DNA of 64,000 nucleotides from MFD04716-140 sp963703125 (GCA_963703125.1 OY969790.1:3658001-3722000); one strand, 5' to 3'. Positions 44,340-54,485 are shown, numbered from the stretch's first letter. The notes: generated by a model from the letters alone, not told the origin. Numbers and translations: made by a program.

Positions 44340-45647
44340 TTAAATTACGTTGTCCAGATTATCATTCCAATTTTTAACTTTTGGTTCCCCCAATTTGCCC
44401 AAAGATTTGGCCACAACCATCGAAACTGTGGCATCGCCTGAAACATTTATTACGGTTCGGCACATATCCAACGGCCTGTCAACTGCAAATATCAATGCAA
44501 GACCGGCTTCGGGAATTCCAGCTTGTGCCAGAACTATCACGAGCATTACCATTCCAGCTCCCGGTACCGCTGCACTTCCTATAGAGGCTAATGTTGCCGT
44601 GACGATGATTCCCAATTGGGTGGAGAAACTTAAATCCATTCCGAATGCCTGGGCAATGAAGACCGCAGCTACAGCCTGATAAAGACTTGTACCGTCCATA
44701 TTAATAGTTGCTCCAATCGGCAGCACAAAGCTGGTTACCTCCTCCTCTACTCCGAGATGCTCCTCTACCCGCTCCATGGTAACGGGCAAAGTTGCGGCAC
44801 TTGAACTCGTGGAAAATGCCAATAACTGGGCCGGTGCCATGCCTTTCATGAAAAAGGACGGACTTTTTTTGGTGAATACAAATACAATTGCGAGGTAAAC
44901 ACCCAACATTAAAGTTAGTCCCAAAACAACGCACAAGGCATACCATGCAAGTGCCTTAAAAAGATCCATGCTAGGCGACTCTACCACAAGGGCGGCCAAA
45001 AGCGCAAAAACCCCGTATGGTGCTGCGAGCATTATCAAATCAATCAGTTTTAGTATTACTTCATTGAATCCGTCAAAAAAATCCTTGACCGGTTTTGCCT
45101 GTTTTTCGGGAATGAGGATTAACCCGATTCCAAAGAAAACAGCAAAGAAAATTACTTGCAACATATTGCCGTTATCACTTGCGGCTTGAAATATATTGCT
45201 TGGTACCAGATCCTCCAGTGCCTGCAAAGGACCCGATTCTTGTTGTTTTTCTGCTTGAAGGATGCGAGAGTTTGCATCGCCACTATAATTCGCGACCAGT
45301 TCATTACGGGTTTCTTCCGATATTGAGTTTCCCGGTTTTACGATGTTTACAATCAAAAGACCAATTGAAACAGCCATAACGGTTGTCAATAAATAGATAC
45401 CGATAGTCCTGCCACCCATTTTAGAAAGCTTTGAAATGTCCTTTAGGTCTGAAACACCTTTGATCAAAGAGGCCAATATCAATGGAACGGCAATGAGCTT
45501 CAAGGAATTGATGAAAATATTCCCAAAGGGTTTGACCCAATCGGAAACTAGTTTAGGCCCCAATTCAAATTGTACCATTGCGAGTGCGAATAACACTCCA
45601 CAGAACATTCCTATTAGGATTTGCCAATGCAGTTCCAGCTTTTTCAT
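44340..45647 (-). CDS. Dicarboxylate/amino acid:cation symporter (DAACS, GltP-like)
   Basis: 435 residues with eight membrane helices plus re-entrant loops. Family hairpins are clear: FSTSSSAATLPVTMERVEEH (serine-rich loop), PIGATINMDGTSLYQAVAAV (NMDGT) and AVDRPLDMCRTVINVSGDAT (substrate site, with the usual Asp/Arg pattern). It takes up glutamate, aspartate or C4-dicarboxylates with cations across the inner membrane. Single gene, convergent with the DUF4139 gene. Confidence 0.93.
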   Translation of the reverse strand: MKKLELHWQILIGMFCGVLFALAMVQFELGPKLVSDWVKPFGNIFINSLKLIAVPLILASLIKGVSDLKDISKLSKMGGRTIGIYLLTTVMAVSIGLLIVNIVKPGNSISEETRNELVANYSGDANSRILQAEKQQESGPLQALEDLVPSNIFQAASDNGNMLQVIFFAVFFGIGLILIPEKQAKPVKDFFDGFNEVILKLIDLIMLAAPYGVFALLAALVVESPSMDLFKALAWYALCVVLGLTLMLGVYLAIVFVFTKKSPSFFMKGMAPAQLLAFSTSSSAATLPVTMERVEEHLGVEEEVTSFVLPIGATINMDGTSLYQAVAAVFIAQAFGMDLSFSTQLGIIVTATLASIGSAAVPGAGMVMLVIVLAQAGIPEAGLALIFAVDRPLDMCRTVINVSGDATVSMVVAKSLGKLGEPKVKNWNDNLDNVI

Positions 45648-45707
45648 CTATTGATTGTTTAAAATTGGAAGATACAGTTTTGATTCAATCGCGACAAAAA
45701 AGCGGGA

Positions 45708-46772
45708 CTATAATTTAACCGTACGATTTAATAAGGTAAAATCCGCAAGGACCAAAGCGGCCATTGCTTCCACAATAGGCACGGCTCTTGGGACGACACA
45801 AGGATCATGTCGACCCTTTCCTTGGGCTTGTATGGAGTTGCCATCTTTATCAATGGTCTCGTAGGCTTGAATCACAGTAGCCACAGGTTTAAAGGCAACA
45901 TTAAAGTAAATATCCATACCATTGCTTATACCTCCTTGAATACCACCGCTATAGTTGGTTTTTGTTGTGCCATCAGGATTGAATTGGTCATTGTGTATGC
46001 TGCCTCTGAGTTTTACCCCATCAAACCCACTGCCGTATTCAAAACCTTTCACGGCATTAATGGAAAGCATGGCTTTTCCGAGTTCGGCATGTAGTTTATC
46101 AAATACAGGTTCGCCAAGTCCAATCGGTACATTTTGGATAACACAGGTAATGATTCCGCCTATGGTATCCCCATCTTTACGCACCTCTTTAATATAATCT
46201 TCCATACGAATTGCCATAGCCAGGTCCGGACAGCGCACGTCATTTGTTTCTGCCAAGGATAAGTCAAGTTCCTTGTAATCCTTATCAAGTTTTAAATTGC
46301 CAACCTGTGATACAAAAGCCTTTATTTGAACGTTCTTTAAAAATTGCTTCGCTATTGCACCGCCCACTACTCTACTAGCGGTTTCTCGGGCGGAACTTCT
46401 GCCCCCTCCCCGGTAATCTCGAAAACCATATTTCTGATCGTACACATAATCCGCATGTGATGGCCTATATGAATCTTTTATGTGCGAATAATCATGTGAT
46501 TTCTGATTGGTATTGTGAATGGCAAACCCAATAGGTGTACCCGTGGTTTTACCCTCGAAAATTCCGGAAAGGAATTCAACAGTATCAGGTTCCTTTCTTT
46601 GGGTTACAATAGCCGATTGACCTGGCTTACGACGATCAAGATCACTTTGGATGGCTTCAAAATCCAATAGTATGCCCGAAGGACAGCCATCTAGCACACC
46701 TCCTATGGCCACCCCGTGCGATTCTCCAAAAGTTGTAAGTCTGAATAGGTTTCCGAACGAGTTTGCCGACAT
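45708..46772 (-). CDS. aroC: Chorismate synthase
   Basis: 354 residues, full length. Signatures: GESHGVAIGGVLDGCPSGI at the start, SHADYVYDQKYGFRDYRGGG, RSSARETASRVVGGAIA, and QGGISNGMDIYFNVAFKPVA. It converts EPSP to chorismate using reduced FMN, the last step before aromatic amino acids, folate and quinones. Only 60 bases separate it from gltP upstream in the window, but both are on the minus strand and it has its own promoter. Confidence 0.97.
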   Translation of the reverse strand: MSANSFGNLFRLTTFGESHGVAIGGVLDGCPSGILLDFEAIQSDLDRRKPGQSAIVTQRKEPDTVEFLSGIFEGKTTGTPIGFAIHNTNQKSHDYSHIKDSYRPSHADYVYDQKYGFRDYRGGGRSSARETASRVVGGAIAKQFLKNVQIKAFVSQVGNLKLDKDYKELDLSLAETNDVRCPDLAMAIRMEDYIKEVRKDGDTIGGIITCVIQNVPIGLGEPVFDKLHAELGKAMLSINAVKGFEYGSGFDGVKLRGSIHNDQFNPDGTTKTNYSGGIQGGISNGMDIYFNVAFKPVATVIQAYETIDKDGNSIQAQGKGRHDPCVVPRAVPIVEAMAALVLADFTLLNRTVKL

Positions 46773-46794
46773 TGAATTGTTTATATGACAGTCT

Positions 46795-46802
46795 CAAAGG
46801 TA
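46795..46802 (-). promoter_or_regulatory. Candidate -7 box for aroC
   Basis: On the minus strand this reads TACCTTTG, matching TAnnTTTG, 22 bases before the aroC ATG at 46772. No convincing -33 box was seen. Confidence 0.4.
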
Positions 46803-46951
46803 AATCTTAATGAAGAAATAGAAAAATTTACATTGTTTAATATTAATAAGGTGATTTCTACATAATATAAACTTAACAGTATGAAAATAATATCTTGATT
46901 TTAAAAATCGGGTTTTTTATACCAGTAGGTTTAATTTAGGAAAAAACCATT

Positions 46952-47809
46952 TTGTTGAAAAAAAGAAAACTTGACATTGCCGTTATTTCTGATATTTATC
47001 TGGGCTCTTATGATTGCCATGCCGAGGAATTGCTCATATACCTCAACAGTATCCAGCCTAAAAAACTGATCCTAAATGGCGATATTGTTGATATTTGGCA
47101 ATTTGGAACAGGATATTTTCCCATATCGCATACGATGGTGCTGAAGAAAATTTTAACGATGGCATCCAAGGGAACCGAGGTTTGCTATATTACTGGCAAC
47201 CATGATGATAGTTTTAGAACATTTAGCGATGTATCATTAGGTCAAATCCGCATTCTTAATAAGCTGATACTTGAGATTGATGGTAAAAGGGTATGCTTCT
47301 TTCATGGTGATGTTTTTGATTTCTCGGCTAAAATCTCCAAATCGATGCTAAAGTTCGGTCAAGTCGGCTTTGATTTCTTATTAAAATTCAACAGGCTCGC
47401 AAATCATTTTTTAAGCCGAATTGGAAAAAAAAGATACTCCCTTTCAAGGAAGATCAAAGAGAATCCTCAGAAATCTATAAAACAAATTTGTGATTTTGAA
47501 AATGCCGCCGCAGAACTTGCCATAGAAAATGGCTACGACCTCGTAATATGTGGACATACACATCGACCAAAAAAGGAAATCAAAGCTACTAAAAAAGGTC
47601 AGTGCACTTATTTGAATTCCGGGGACTGGGTTGAAAACCTTACTGCACTTGAGTATTCCTTAAAGCGTTGGAAGGTTTACGCCTACAATCATGATAAATT
47701 AGCACCATTCTTTGCCGACGAGGAAATGAAGGAAATGGACATTCATGAATTGGTTGCCTCCATAAATAAGAAAAAAGCAAGAAGAGAGGGTGAATCACTT
47801 CAAGATTAG
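46952..47809 (+). CDS. UDP-2,3-diacylglucosamine diphosphatase-like phosphoesterase
   Basis: 285 residues; starts with TTG at 46952, as no in-frame ATG precedes the first conserved motif. Calcineurin-type metal motifs: GDIVDIWQFG, ITGNHDDS, FFHGDVFDF and VICGHTHRPKKE. The first motif reads ISDIYLGSYDCH, where the family has D-x-H; the metal-binding His is Tyr here. LpxH-like enzymes cut UDP-diacylglucosamine during lipid A synthesis. It could be a divergent LpxH homologue with altered metal binding or another phosphodiesterase. Its end overlaps the convergent oxidase by 15 bases. Confidence 0.8.
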   Translation: MLKKRKLDIAVISDIYLGSYDCHAEELLIYLNSIQPKKLILNGDIVDIWQFGTGYFPISHTMVLKKILTMASKGTEVCYITGNHDDSFRTFSDVSLGQIRILNKLILEIDGKRVCFFHGDVFDFSAKISKSMLKFGQVGFDFLLKFNRLANHFLSRIGKKRYSLSRKIKENPQKSIKQICDFENAAAELAIENGYDLVICGHTHRPKKEIKATKKGQCTYLNSGDWVENLTALEYSLKRWKVYAYNHDKLAPFFADEEMKEMDIHELVASINKKKARREGESLQD

Positions 47810-50709
47810 GGCATTTTTAATAATAGTAATAGGGTGAAGTGCTTTTCTTTGTGTTCCATCATAGATTTGGTGCCTACAGCTGGTGCCATTTGCTGAAATA
47901 ATGACATCATCGGCAGTTTTGCGTATGGCCGGAAACAACTTTAGCTCTCCAATTTGCATGCTTACCCCATAGTGTTCCTTTTCATACCCAAAAGATCCGG
48001 CCATGCCACAGCAGCCAGAGCTTATGATGGAAACCGTATAGTTCTCAGGAATATTAAGAACATCAAATGTTACTTTTTGATTGCTCAAGGCCTTTTGATG
48101 GCAATGGCTATGAATTTTCACTGTCTTTTTTTCCTTTGTAAAACTTTCAGAACTTAATAACCCCTTCTGCAACTCTTGGGATAGAAATTCCTCGATCAGA
48201 AAAGCATTTAAAGAAATAGCACTTGTTGCTTCCGTATCACTTGAAAATCTTTTGTATTCATCCCTAAAAGTCAAAATGGCTGATGGCTCCAAGCCTACTA
48301 CAGGTATATTTTGTTCTGCGAAGACTTTCAATTTTTCTATATTTTTTATTGCTAGTTTTTTGGCTTGTCTTAAAAACCCTTTAGATAAATAAGTCCTTCC
48401 GCTCTCGGCATAATAAATTTGCACATCATACCCTAATTTTATCAAAACTTCAATCGCATCCTTTCCCAATTCAATATCAAGGTATTGGGTGAACTCATCA
48501 ATATAAAGTACAACTTTTGATTTTGATACAACATACTGTTCTTTAAATAATTGTAAGCATTTATCAAAATTAAAACTTGATACTTTGGGAAGGCTTCTTT
48601 CCGAAGCGACGTTCGCGATTTTTTTGGATAGTCCGCCTAAAAGAGGTGAGGAATAAACTGCATTTGTTAGTCCGGATACTTTACTCCCAAGCCGATTGAT
48701 GGTCGTGTTATGGGCAAAAAGCTTATTGCGTAAGGAATATCCATTGGTCTCCTGATATTGATACAGGAATTCGGCCTTCAAAGTTGCTACGTCCACATTA
48801 CTAGGGCATTCACTGGCACATGCCTTGCAACTTAGGCAAAGGTCAAAAACTTCCTTAAGTTCTTTTTGGTCAAACTTATTTTTTTGTTCGGATGTTGTCA
48901 AAAATTCCCGTAAAGCATTTGCCCTGCCCCTAGTTGTGTCTTTTTCATTTTTAGTGGCATGATAACTTGGGCACATAGCTCCATTCATTTGATGTGTTTT
49001 TCTACAATCACCACTACCATTGCACTTTTCTGCGGCCTTTAAAATTCCCTCACTATCGGAGAAGTCCATCATGGTTTTTATTTCAGGCTCAATGCGGTCT
49101 ATTTCATAACGAAAAGACGCATCCATGGGATACGCATCGACTATTTTTCCGGGATTGAAGATGTTATTTGGGTCAAAATAGGACTTTATGCGCCTTAGAA
49201 GTTCATAGTTCTTATCCCCTATCATCAAAGGAATAAATTCGGCCCGTACGATTCCATCACCATGTTCCCCACTAAAAGAACCTTTATACTTTTTTGTGAG
49301 CTTGGCCACATCCGTGGTAATTGATCTGAACAAACCAACATCTTCTGATTTCTTGAGGTTTAAAATAGGGCGCAGATGAAGCTCACCGGCTCCGGCATGT
49401 GCGTAGTAAACCGCATCTTGATGGTAATCTTTCATGATCTGGGTAAACTCGCCAATGAAATTCTTCAAATCTGTCAAGGCTACCGCAGTATCTTCTATAC
49501 AGGCAACGGCTTTTCGATCGCCAACTATATTGCCCAAGAGCCCCAGGCCAGCTTTTCGAAGCTCTAAAGCCCTATTAATTTCGGATTCCCTTAGTATTGC
49601 GTTTGCGTAACTAAGACCAGAGTTCTCAATGGTTCTTAACAGTTTCTCCAAGTGTATTTCAAGTTCTTCCTCACTTTGATCTTTAACCTCGAGCATTAGC
49701 AAGGCCGCCGGATCTCCTTCCACAAAAAAACGATTTTGAAGTTGCTCTCGATTGTTTTTTGTACAATCGAGAATAACTTTATCCATCATCTCACAGGTTT
49801 GAAGATTGTGTTTCATTACCGGAATTACATCTGTTAAGCAATCTTCAAGTGTTTGGTAATGGGTAACCACCATGGCAGAAAATTTGGGCGGCAACAAATC
49901 AAGATCCAATGTTATTTCGGTAGTAAAGGCAAGGGTACCCTCACTTCCGCATAATAGTTCGCAGAAGTTGAAAGTGTTCTCTTCTCCTCCGAAGCGGTCG
50001 TTTTTTAATAATGAATCTACGGCATATCCTGTGTTTCTCCTGTGGATTTCAGGTTTTGGAAATTGCTCCTTTATCTCTCTCTGTATTTCTTTGTTTACAA
50101 GTTCTTTATATACATTTCTATAAATTGATGCTTCAATAGAGTTTCCGTGTATTTTTTGTTCAAGTTCTTCCGAGGTAATTGCCTTGAATTCAACTTCGCT
50201 GCTGTCGTACAATACCGTTTTGAGGGAAATTACTTTATCTCGGGTCACACCGTATTGAATGGAAGTGGTTCCAGAAGAATTGTTGCCTACCATTCCTCCA
50301 ATCATGCACCTATTGGCCGTTGAAGTATTGGGCCAAAAAAAAGTCCGTACGGGGCAAGGTATTGGTTGAGCTCATCACGAATTACCCCTGGTTGAACGGT
50401 TACTTGCTTTTTTTCTTGGTCCAGATGTATGATTTTCGTAAAGTGTTTTGAAACATCTACCACTATGCCATCTCCAACGCATTGTCCTGCCAACGAGGTG
50501 CCCGCAGTTCTAGGTATGAGTCCAACTTTATTGGTTTCTGCGAAGTGAATTAATTTCTTTATGTCCTCAATAGTCTTGGGGAATGCCACAGCCAAAGGTG
50601 TTTTCCGATATACGGACGCATCCGTTGCATATATTGCTTTCGTTAATTTATCAAAATATATCTCTCCTGCAAGGTCTTCGCTTAAGCGTTTGAGCAAATT
50701 ATTAATCAC
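47795..50709 (-). pseudogene. Frameshifted FAD and Fe-S oxidase (D-lactate/glycolate dehydrogenase-like)
   Basis: The N-terminal piece (50709 to 50302) has the FAD-binding PRTAGTSLAGQCVGDGIVVD and QPGVIRDELNQYLAPYGLFF, then runs into LQRPIGA and a stop. The next frame begins at MIGGMVGNNSSGTTSIQYGV, exactly the expected continuation of GP-NTSTANRC. One base missing between GGCCCA and ACTTCA (about 50320-50326) explains the break; 2915 bases fits a 971-residue protein. The remainder holds the FAD oxidase cap (HAGAGELHLRPIL, GEHGDGIVRAEFIP), a 2[4Fe-4S] region (CLSCKACASECPSNVD) and CCG modules (HSHCHQKAL, SGCCGMAGSFGYE). It should oxidise a 2-hydroxyacid into the quinone pool at the inner membrane. 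Confidence 0.87.
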
Positions 50710-50793
50710 TTTGGAACAATTTTGGGCACTAAATTAAGTTATTATTGTTTGAACAAAATAAAGAATCACAGATTTTAAGAGCTAACTGAAAAA

Positions 50794-51297
50794 ATGAAAA
50801 ACATGAAAATCACAAAATTTATTACACTTATCATTTCTTTTATGACCTTATCGCTTAGCGCACAAGAAATTGCGGATCATGCGCTGGGATTGCGACTTGG
50901 TGATAGCGATGGATTCGGGGCTGAAATCTCATATCAAAAATCCCTTAAGAGATATAACAGACTGGAACTTGATCTAGGATGGCGTGATAGTAGAAATTTT
51001 GACGCCGTAAAATTAGCGGGCCTTTTTCAATGGATTCATACAATTGAAGGAGATTTTAATTGGTACTATGGTGTGGGTGGTGGTTTAGGCAGTGTCGATT
51101 TTGCGCCTAGGCCGAACGACAATCCAGACGGCGGTCTTTTTGTTTTTGCAGCAGGCGACATCGGAATAGAATACAATTTTGATTTTCCGTTATTACTTTC
51201 CCTTGATTTTAGACCGGAAATTGGCTTAGTCGGCTACGATGGTTTTTCGGATAATTTTGATTTTGATATCGCTTTGGGAGTACGTTATCAGTTCTAG
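50794..51297 (+). CDS. Outer-membrane beta-barrel-like protein
   Basis: 167 residues with a signal peptide (residues 1-23, ending LSLSAQ). The mature part has amphipathic strands (LGLRLGDSDGFGAEISYQKS, WYYGVGGGLGSVDF, SLDFRPEIGLVGYDGF) and ends in FDIALGVRYQF, an aromatic C-terminus as used by BAM for outer-membrane barrels. Likely an eight-stranded small barrel of unknown role. Followed by a good terminator. Confidence 0.72.
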   Translation: MKNMKITKFITLIISFMTLSLSAQEIADHALGLRLGDSDGFGAEISYQKSLKRYNRLELDLGWRDSRNFDAVKLAGLFQWIHTIEGDFNWYYGVGGGLGSVDFAPRPNDNPDGGLFVFAAGDIGIEYNFDFPLLLSLDFRPEIGLVGYDGFSDNFDFDIALGVRYQF

Positions 51298-51319
51298 CAG
51301 TTATAAAAGATTATAAAGC

Positions 51320-51351
51320 CCTTGGTATTCGCTATTCAAGGTTTTTTTTTT
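51320..51351 (+). terminator. Intrinsic terminator after the barrel gene
   Basis: CCTTG (51320-51324) pairs with CAAGG (51337-51341), and a run of about ten T follows (51342-51351). It ends the plus-strand barrel gene. Confidence 0.7.
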
Positions 51352-51394
51352 ATCCTTTTATATACCTACATTTGCGATTCTAAAAAATAGATTC

Positions 51395-52525
51395 ATGAAA
51401 AAATTGCTTTTCTCCCTTATTATTTTGGTTTTAATTTCGGCATGTAATATGAATGAGGGTTATACCATTGAAGGTAGTTTAACCGGAGAGGTTGAAAATG
51501 GCACTCAAGTTTTCTTACGCAAAGTAGGTGACGATAATCAACCGGTAGACCTTGACACCACCACGGTCGAAAATGGGAAATATGTATTTACTGGTAACAA
51601 AGTGGAGTCGCCGGAGATGCGTTATATTTTTGTGGATAAAGTACAAGGATATATTCCGATAATACTTGAAAATGGGGACATCAGTATTGTGGCAGAAAAA
51701 GATAGTTTAGGATTTGCAAAGGCGAAAGGAGCACCACAAAACGATATTTTTGCCAGCTACATGGATAAATCAAAAGCTGTCAACAAAAGGGCCATGTCCA
51801 TTCAGGAAGACTTACAGAAGGCAACCATGGAGCGCAATGAAACATTGATTGTTTCATTGACCGATGAAATGAAAGAGTTGCAGGAGGAATATAAGCAATT
51901 TGACCTGGGTTTTGTAAAAGACAATCCAACGGCATTAATTTCTGTCCTACTTTTGGAAAGGGCCGTTATGTCAAGATCTATACCAGCTTCAGAAGTTAAG
52001 ACCTTATTTGATGCCCTCTCGCCGGAAATCAAGCAGACTTCAGCGGCCAAAAAAGTATCCGAACAAATAACTACTGCTTTAGATCGTGAGGAAAACGGGA
52101 AGAATAGCGAAGTTGGTTCAAAAGCCCCGGATTTTGTAGCTCCTACCCCTACGGGCACAGAATTAGCGTTGAAGGATGTTTTGGGAAAGGTTACCTTGAT
52201 CGATTTTTGGGCCGCTTGGTGCAAGCCTTGCCGTGATGAAAATCCCAATGTAGTAAATGCCTATAATAAATACCATGATAAAGGTTTTAATATAATCGGA
52301 GTGTCATTGGATAAAAGTGCCGATGCCTGGAAAAAGGCCATTGAGGATGATGGACTCGTATGGAACCACGTTTCACATATTTCTTATTTTGATGATCCAA
52401 TCGCCAAGCTTTATAATGTGGATGCCATTCCTGCGGCTTTTTTATTGGATGAAAACGGAATTATTGTCGCAAAAAATTTAAGGGGAACTGCTCTGGAGGC
52501 TAAAGTTGGTGAATTACTGGACTAA
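51395..52525 (+). CDS. TlpA-type thioredoxin lipoprotein with DUF4369
   Basis: 376 residues, lipoprotein (VLISACNMNEG, Cys17). DUF4369 spans about 22-115 (GYTIEGSLTGEVENGTQVFL), a helical linker follows, and a TlpA/AhpC-type thioredoxin domain covers about 240-375 with the redox motif WAAWCKPCRDENPNV and a cis-Pro in VDAIPAAFLLD. It reduces or rearranges disulfides in the periplasm, anchored by its lipid. A TACATTTG box (51367-51374) 20 bases upstream is a likely promoter. Confidence 0.9.
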   Translation: MKKLLFSLIILVLISACNMNEGYTIEGSLTGEVENGTQVFLRKVGDDNQPVDLDTTTVENGKYVFTGNKVESPEMRYIFVDKVQGYIPIILENGDISIVAEKDSLGFAKAKGAPQNDIFASYMDKSKAVNKRAMSIQEDLQKATMERNETLIVSLTDEMKELQEEYKQFDLGFVKDNPTALISVLLLERAVMSRSIPASEVKTLFDALSPEIKQTSAAKKVSEQITTALDREENGKNSEVGSKAPDFVAPTPTGTELALKDVLGKVTLIDFWAAWCKPCRDENPNVVNAYNKYHDKGFNIIGVSLDKSADAWKKAIEDDGLVWNHVSHISYFDDPIAKLYNVDAIPAAFLLDENGIIVAKNLRGTALEAKVGELLD

Positions 52526-52771
52526 TCCATGAATGTATTGATAAAAAGGCCCTGAGACTTAAATCAGGGCCTTTTTATTTTATAGTCAATGGCCGTTTAA
52601 ATCCTATTGTGTACATCTTGGTGAATCAAAAAATCCGCAGAAACTGTAAAATTATCTTCTATACAAAAAAACATTCTTTTCAACAATACTATTTTTTCAT
52701 TTAATTTTTCTTTGGATCGCTAAATGAAGATCAAACAGAATTCACCACATTCCCGTAGATAAATGGGAATC
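52526..52771. terminator. Strong bidirectional terminator in an otherwise empty gap
   Basis: AAAAAGGCCCTGA (52543-52555) and TCAGGGCCTTTTT (52564-52576) form a perfect 13-base stem with an 8-base loop and T/A tails on both sides. It ends the TlpA transcript and can stop minus-strand transcripts too. The rest of the gap contains no coding frame. Confidence 0.85.
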
Positions 52772-53422
52772 CTATATTTTTCCCATTTTCTCCATTACAA
52801 ACAATAGAATAATAGGGATTGCAAGGAGAATTACCATGAGGGTTGCAGTAAAAATCAAATCGGGCATGAAGAGTAGTGTAGTTAGATAGCCACCAATGGC
52901 CCCGCCAAAATGGGCGGTATGTCCAATATTTCCCAATTTATTTTTCATCCCGTAAATGGAATACAGCAAATAACCAATTCCCAAAACATATGCCGGTATT
53001 GGAATTGGAATAAACATTATATAAAGGCTCATAGTCGGTTCCAATAAAATGGCCGAGTATAGAATTCCAGTAACCGCCCCACTGGCTCCAACAGCACTAT
53101 AGTAAGGTTCGTTTTTATGAAAGAAAAGTGCTAAAAGGCTTCCGCCGAGCAAACTTATGAAATAGATCCCCAAAAATTTACCGGGTCCAAACCATCCAAT
53201 AACCTTTCCGGCAAAAAAATAAAGCGTCACCATATTGAACAGTAGATGCGCAATATCAACATGCAAAAAGCCTGAGGTTACCATTCTATCTTTTTGTCCG
53301 GCATTTATAGGCCCAATCCCAAATTTATATCTTTCAAAAAAAACGGTGTCGTTAAAACCTTTAATGGATACCAGTACATTTGCCGCAATTATTGCGATTG
53401 TTACAATATGAAGGTCATACAT
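52772..53422 (-). CDS. Rhomboid intramembrane serine protease
   Basis: 216 residues with six to seven membrane helices. The catalytic Ser lies in SAVGASGAVTGIL (GxSG) and the catalytic His in NIGHTAHFGGAIGGYL. HVDIAHLLFNMVTLYFF provides the usual His/Asn helix. It cleaves membrane-anchored proteins in the inner membrane. It shares a symmetrical promoter with the divergent acyltransferase gene. Confidence 0.92.
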   Translation of the reverse strand: MYDLHIVTIAIIAANVLVSIKGFNDTVFFERYKFGIGPINAGQKDRMVTSGFLHVDIAHLLFNMVTLYFFAGKVIGWFGPGKFLGIYFISLLGGSLLALFFHKNEPYYSAVGASGAVTGILYSAILLEPTMSLYIMFIPIPIPAYVLGIGYLLYSIYGMKNKLGNIGHTAHFGGAIGGYLTTLLFMPDLIFTATLMVILLAIPIILLFVMEKMGKI

Positions 53423-53446
53423 GCTTCAAAGGGTTCAATTTGGTTT

Positions 53447-53464
53447 CAAATATAGCTATATTTG
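53447..53464. promoter_or_regulatory. Palindromic shared promoter (two -7 boxes face to face)
   Basis: CAAATATAGCTATATTTG is a perfect 18-base palindrome. Read forward its last eight bases are TATATTTG, a -7 box 18 bases before the acyltransferase ATG (53483). Read on the minus strand the same eight bases form a -7 box 24 bases before the rhomboid ATG (53422). A TTTG at 53439-53442 may serve as a -33 for the plus direction. Confidence 0.65.
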
Positions 53465-53482
53465 CCAATTATAAGTCATTGC

Positions 53483-54370
53483 ATGCAGCTACTTATCTTT
53501 ATCCTGGCCTACCCGTTAATATGGCTTATCTCTATTTTGCCCAATCGTCTTTTATATGCTTTTTCAGATTTTGTTTTTTTCTTGGTTTTTCATGTTTTTG
53601 GGTATCGCAAGAAAGTGGTCAGGGATAACTTGAAATTGGTTTTTCCGACGAAATCCCAAGAAGAAATATTGAGAATTCAAAAGACATTTTTCAAGCACAT
53701 GTGCGATATGTTCCTTGAAATGGTCAAAACCATGAGTCTTTCAAAGGAGGATGTTAAAAAACGGTATACTATTCAAAACATTGAAGTCGTAAAAGAATTG
53801 GAAAAGGAGAAAAGTATACTAATTGTGTGCTCCCATTATGCCAATTGGGAATGGAACGTGAGCATTAACAATTATGTGGAATCAAAAGGGTATGCCGTAT
53901 ATCAGAGAGTGGGTAACTCCTATTTTGATTCCTTCATTAAAAAAGTCAGGGCAAGATGGAACACCACTTTAATAACTTCTCAGGAAACCACTAAGACTGT
54001 TATGCGAAATGAGCAAAATGGGATCCGTGCTACTTACGGAATGGTGAGCGATCAATCGCCTATGGCCCAGAGAGCACATTATTGGACGGAGTTTATGGGA
54101 ATAAAAGTTCCTATTTTTAATGGTGCGGAGCTACTGGCAAGAAAATTGGATTTGGCGGTTGTTTTTCTTAAAGTTTCCAAGATTAAAAGAGGGTATTACA
54201 AAGCGGAATTTATTCCGATAACAACCTCTGGAAAAAACACAGAAGTAAATGAGATTACAAATCAATTCTTGCGACTTACTGAAACACAGATAAAGGAGGC
54301 TCCCGAATTTTATTTATGGACGCATAGACGATGGAAACATAGGGATAAAGTTCCTCAGGAATTAAATTGA
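53483..54370 (+). CDS. Lysophospholipid/lipid A acyltransferase (HtrB/LpxL-like)
   Basis: 295 residues from ATG 53483 (MQLLIFILAYPLIWLISILP); an upstream TTG adds seven residues and is less likely. An N-terminal membrane anchor is followed by the acyltransferase core: VCSHYANWEWNVSIN holds the catalytic H-x4-D/E-like motif (HYANWE), then RATYGMVSDQSPMAQRAHYW, and FYLWTHRRWKHRDKVP at the end. It adds an acyl chain to lipid A or a related lipid at the inner membrane. Confidence 0.87.
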   Translation: MQLLIFILAYPLIWLISILPNRLLYAFSDFVFFLVFHVFGYRKKVVRDNLKLVFPTKSQEEILRIQKTFFKHMCDMFLEMVKTMSLSKEDVKKRYTIQNIEVVKELEKEKSILIVCSHYANWEWNVSINNYVESKGYAVYQRVGNSYFDSFIKKVRARWNTTLITSQETTKTVMRNEQNGIRATYGMVSDQSPMAQRAHYWTEFMGIKVPIFNGAELLARKLDLAVVFLKVSKIKRGYYKAEFIPITTSGKNTEVNEITNQFLRLTETQIKEAPEFYLWTHRRWKHRDKVPQELN

Positions 54371-54485
54371 AAATAATGACAATACTAATCATTTGGTGCA
54401 ATTTTCACATATTTTCATCGAAGTGTTATTAATATTATTTGAATAGAACATATATTTCGAAAGTGTAAGTTTTATTATTGATCTT

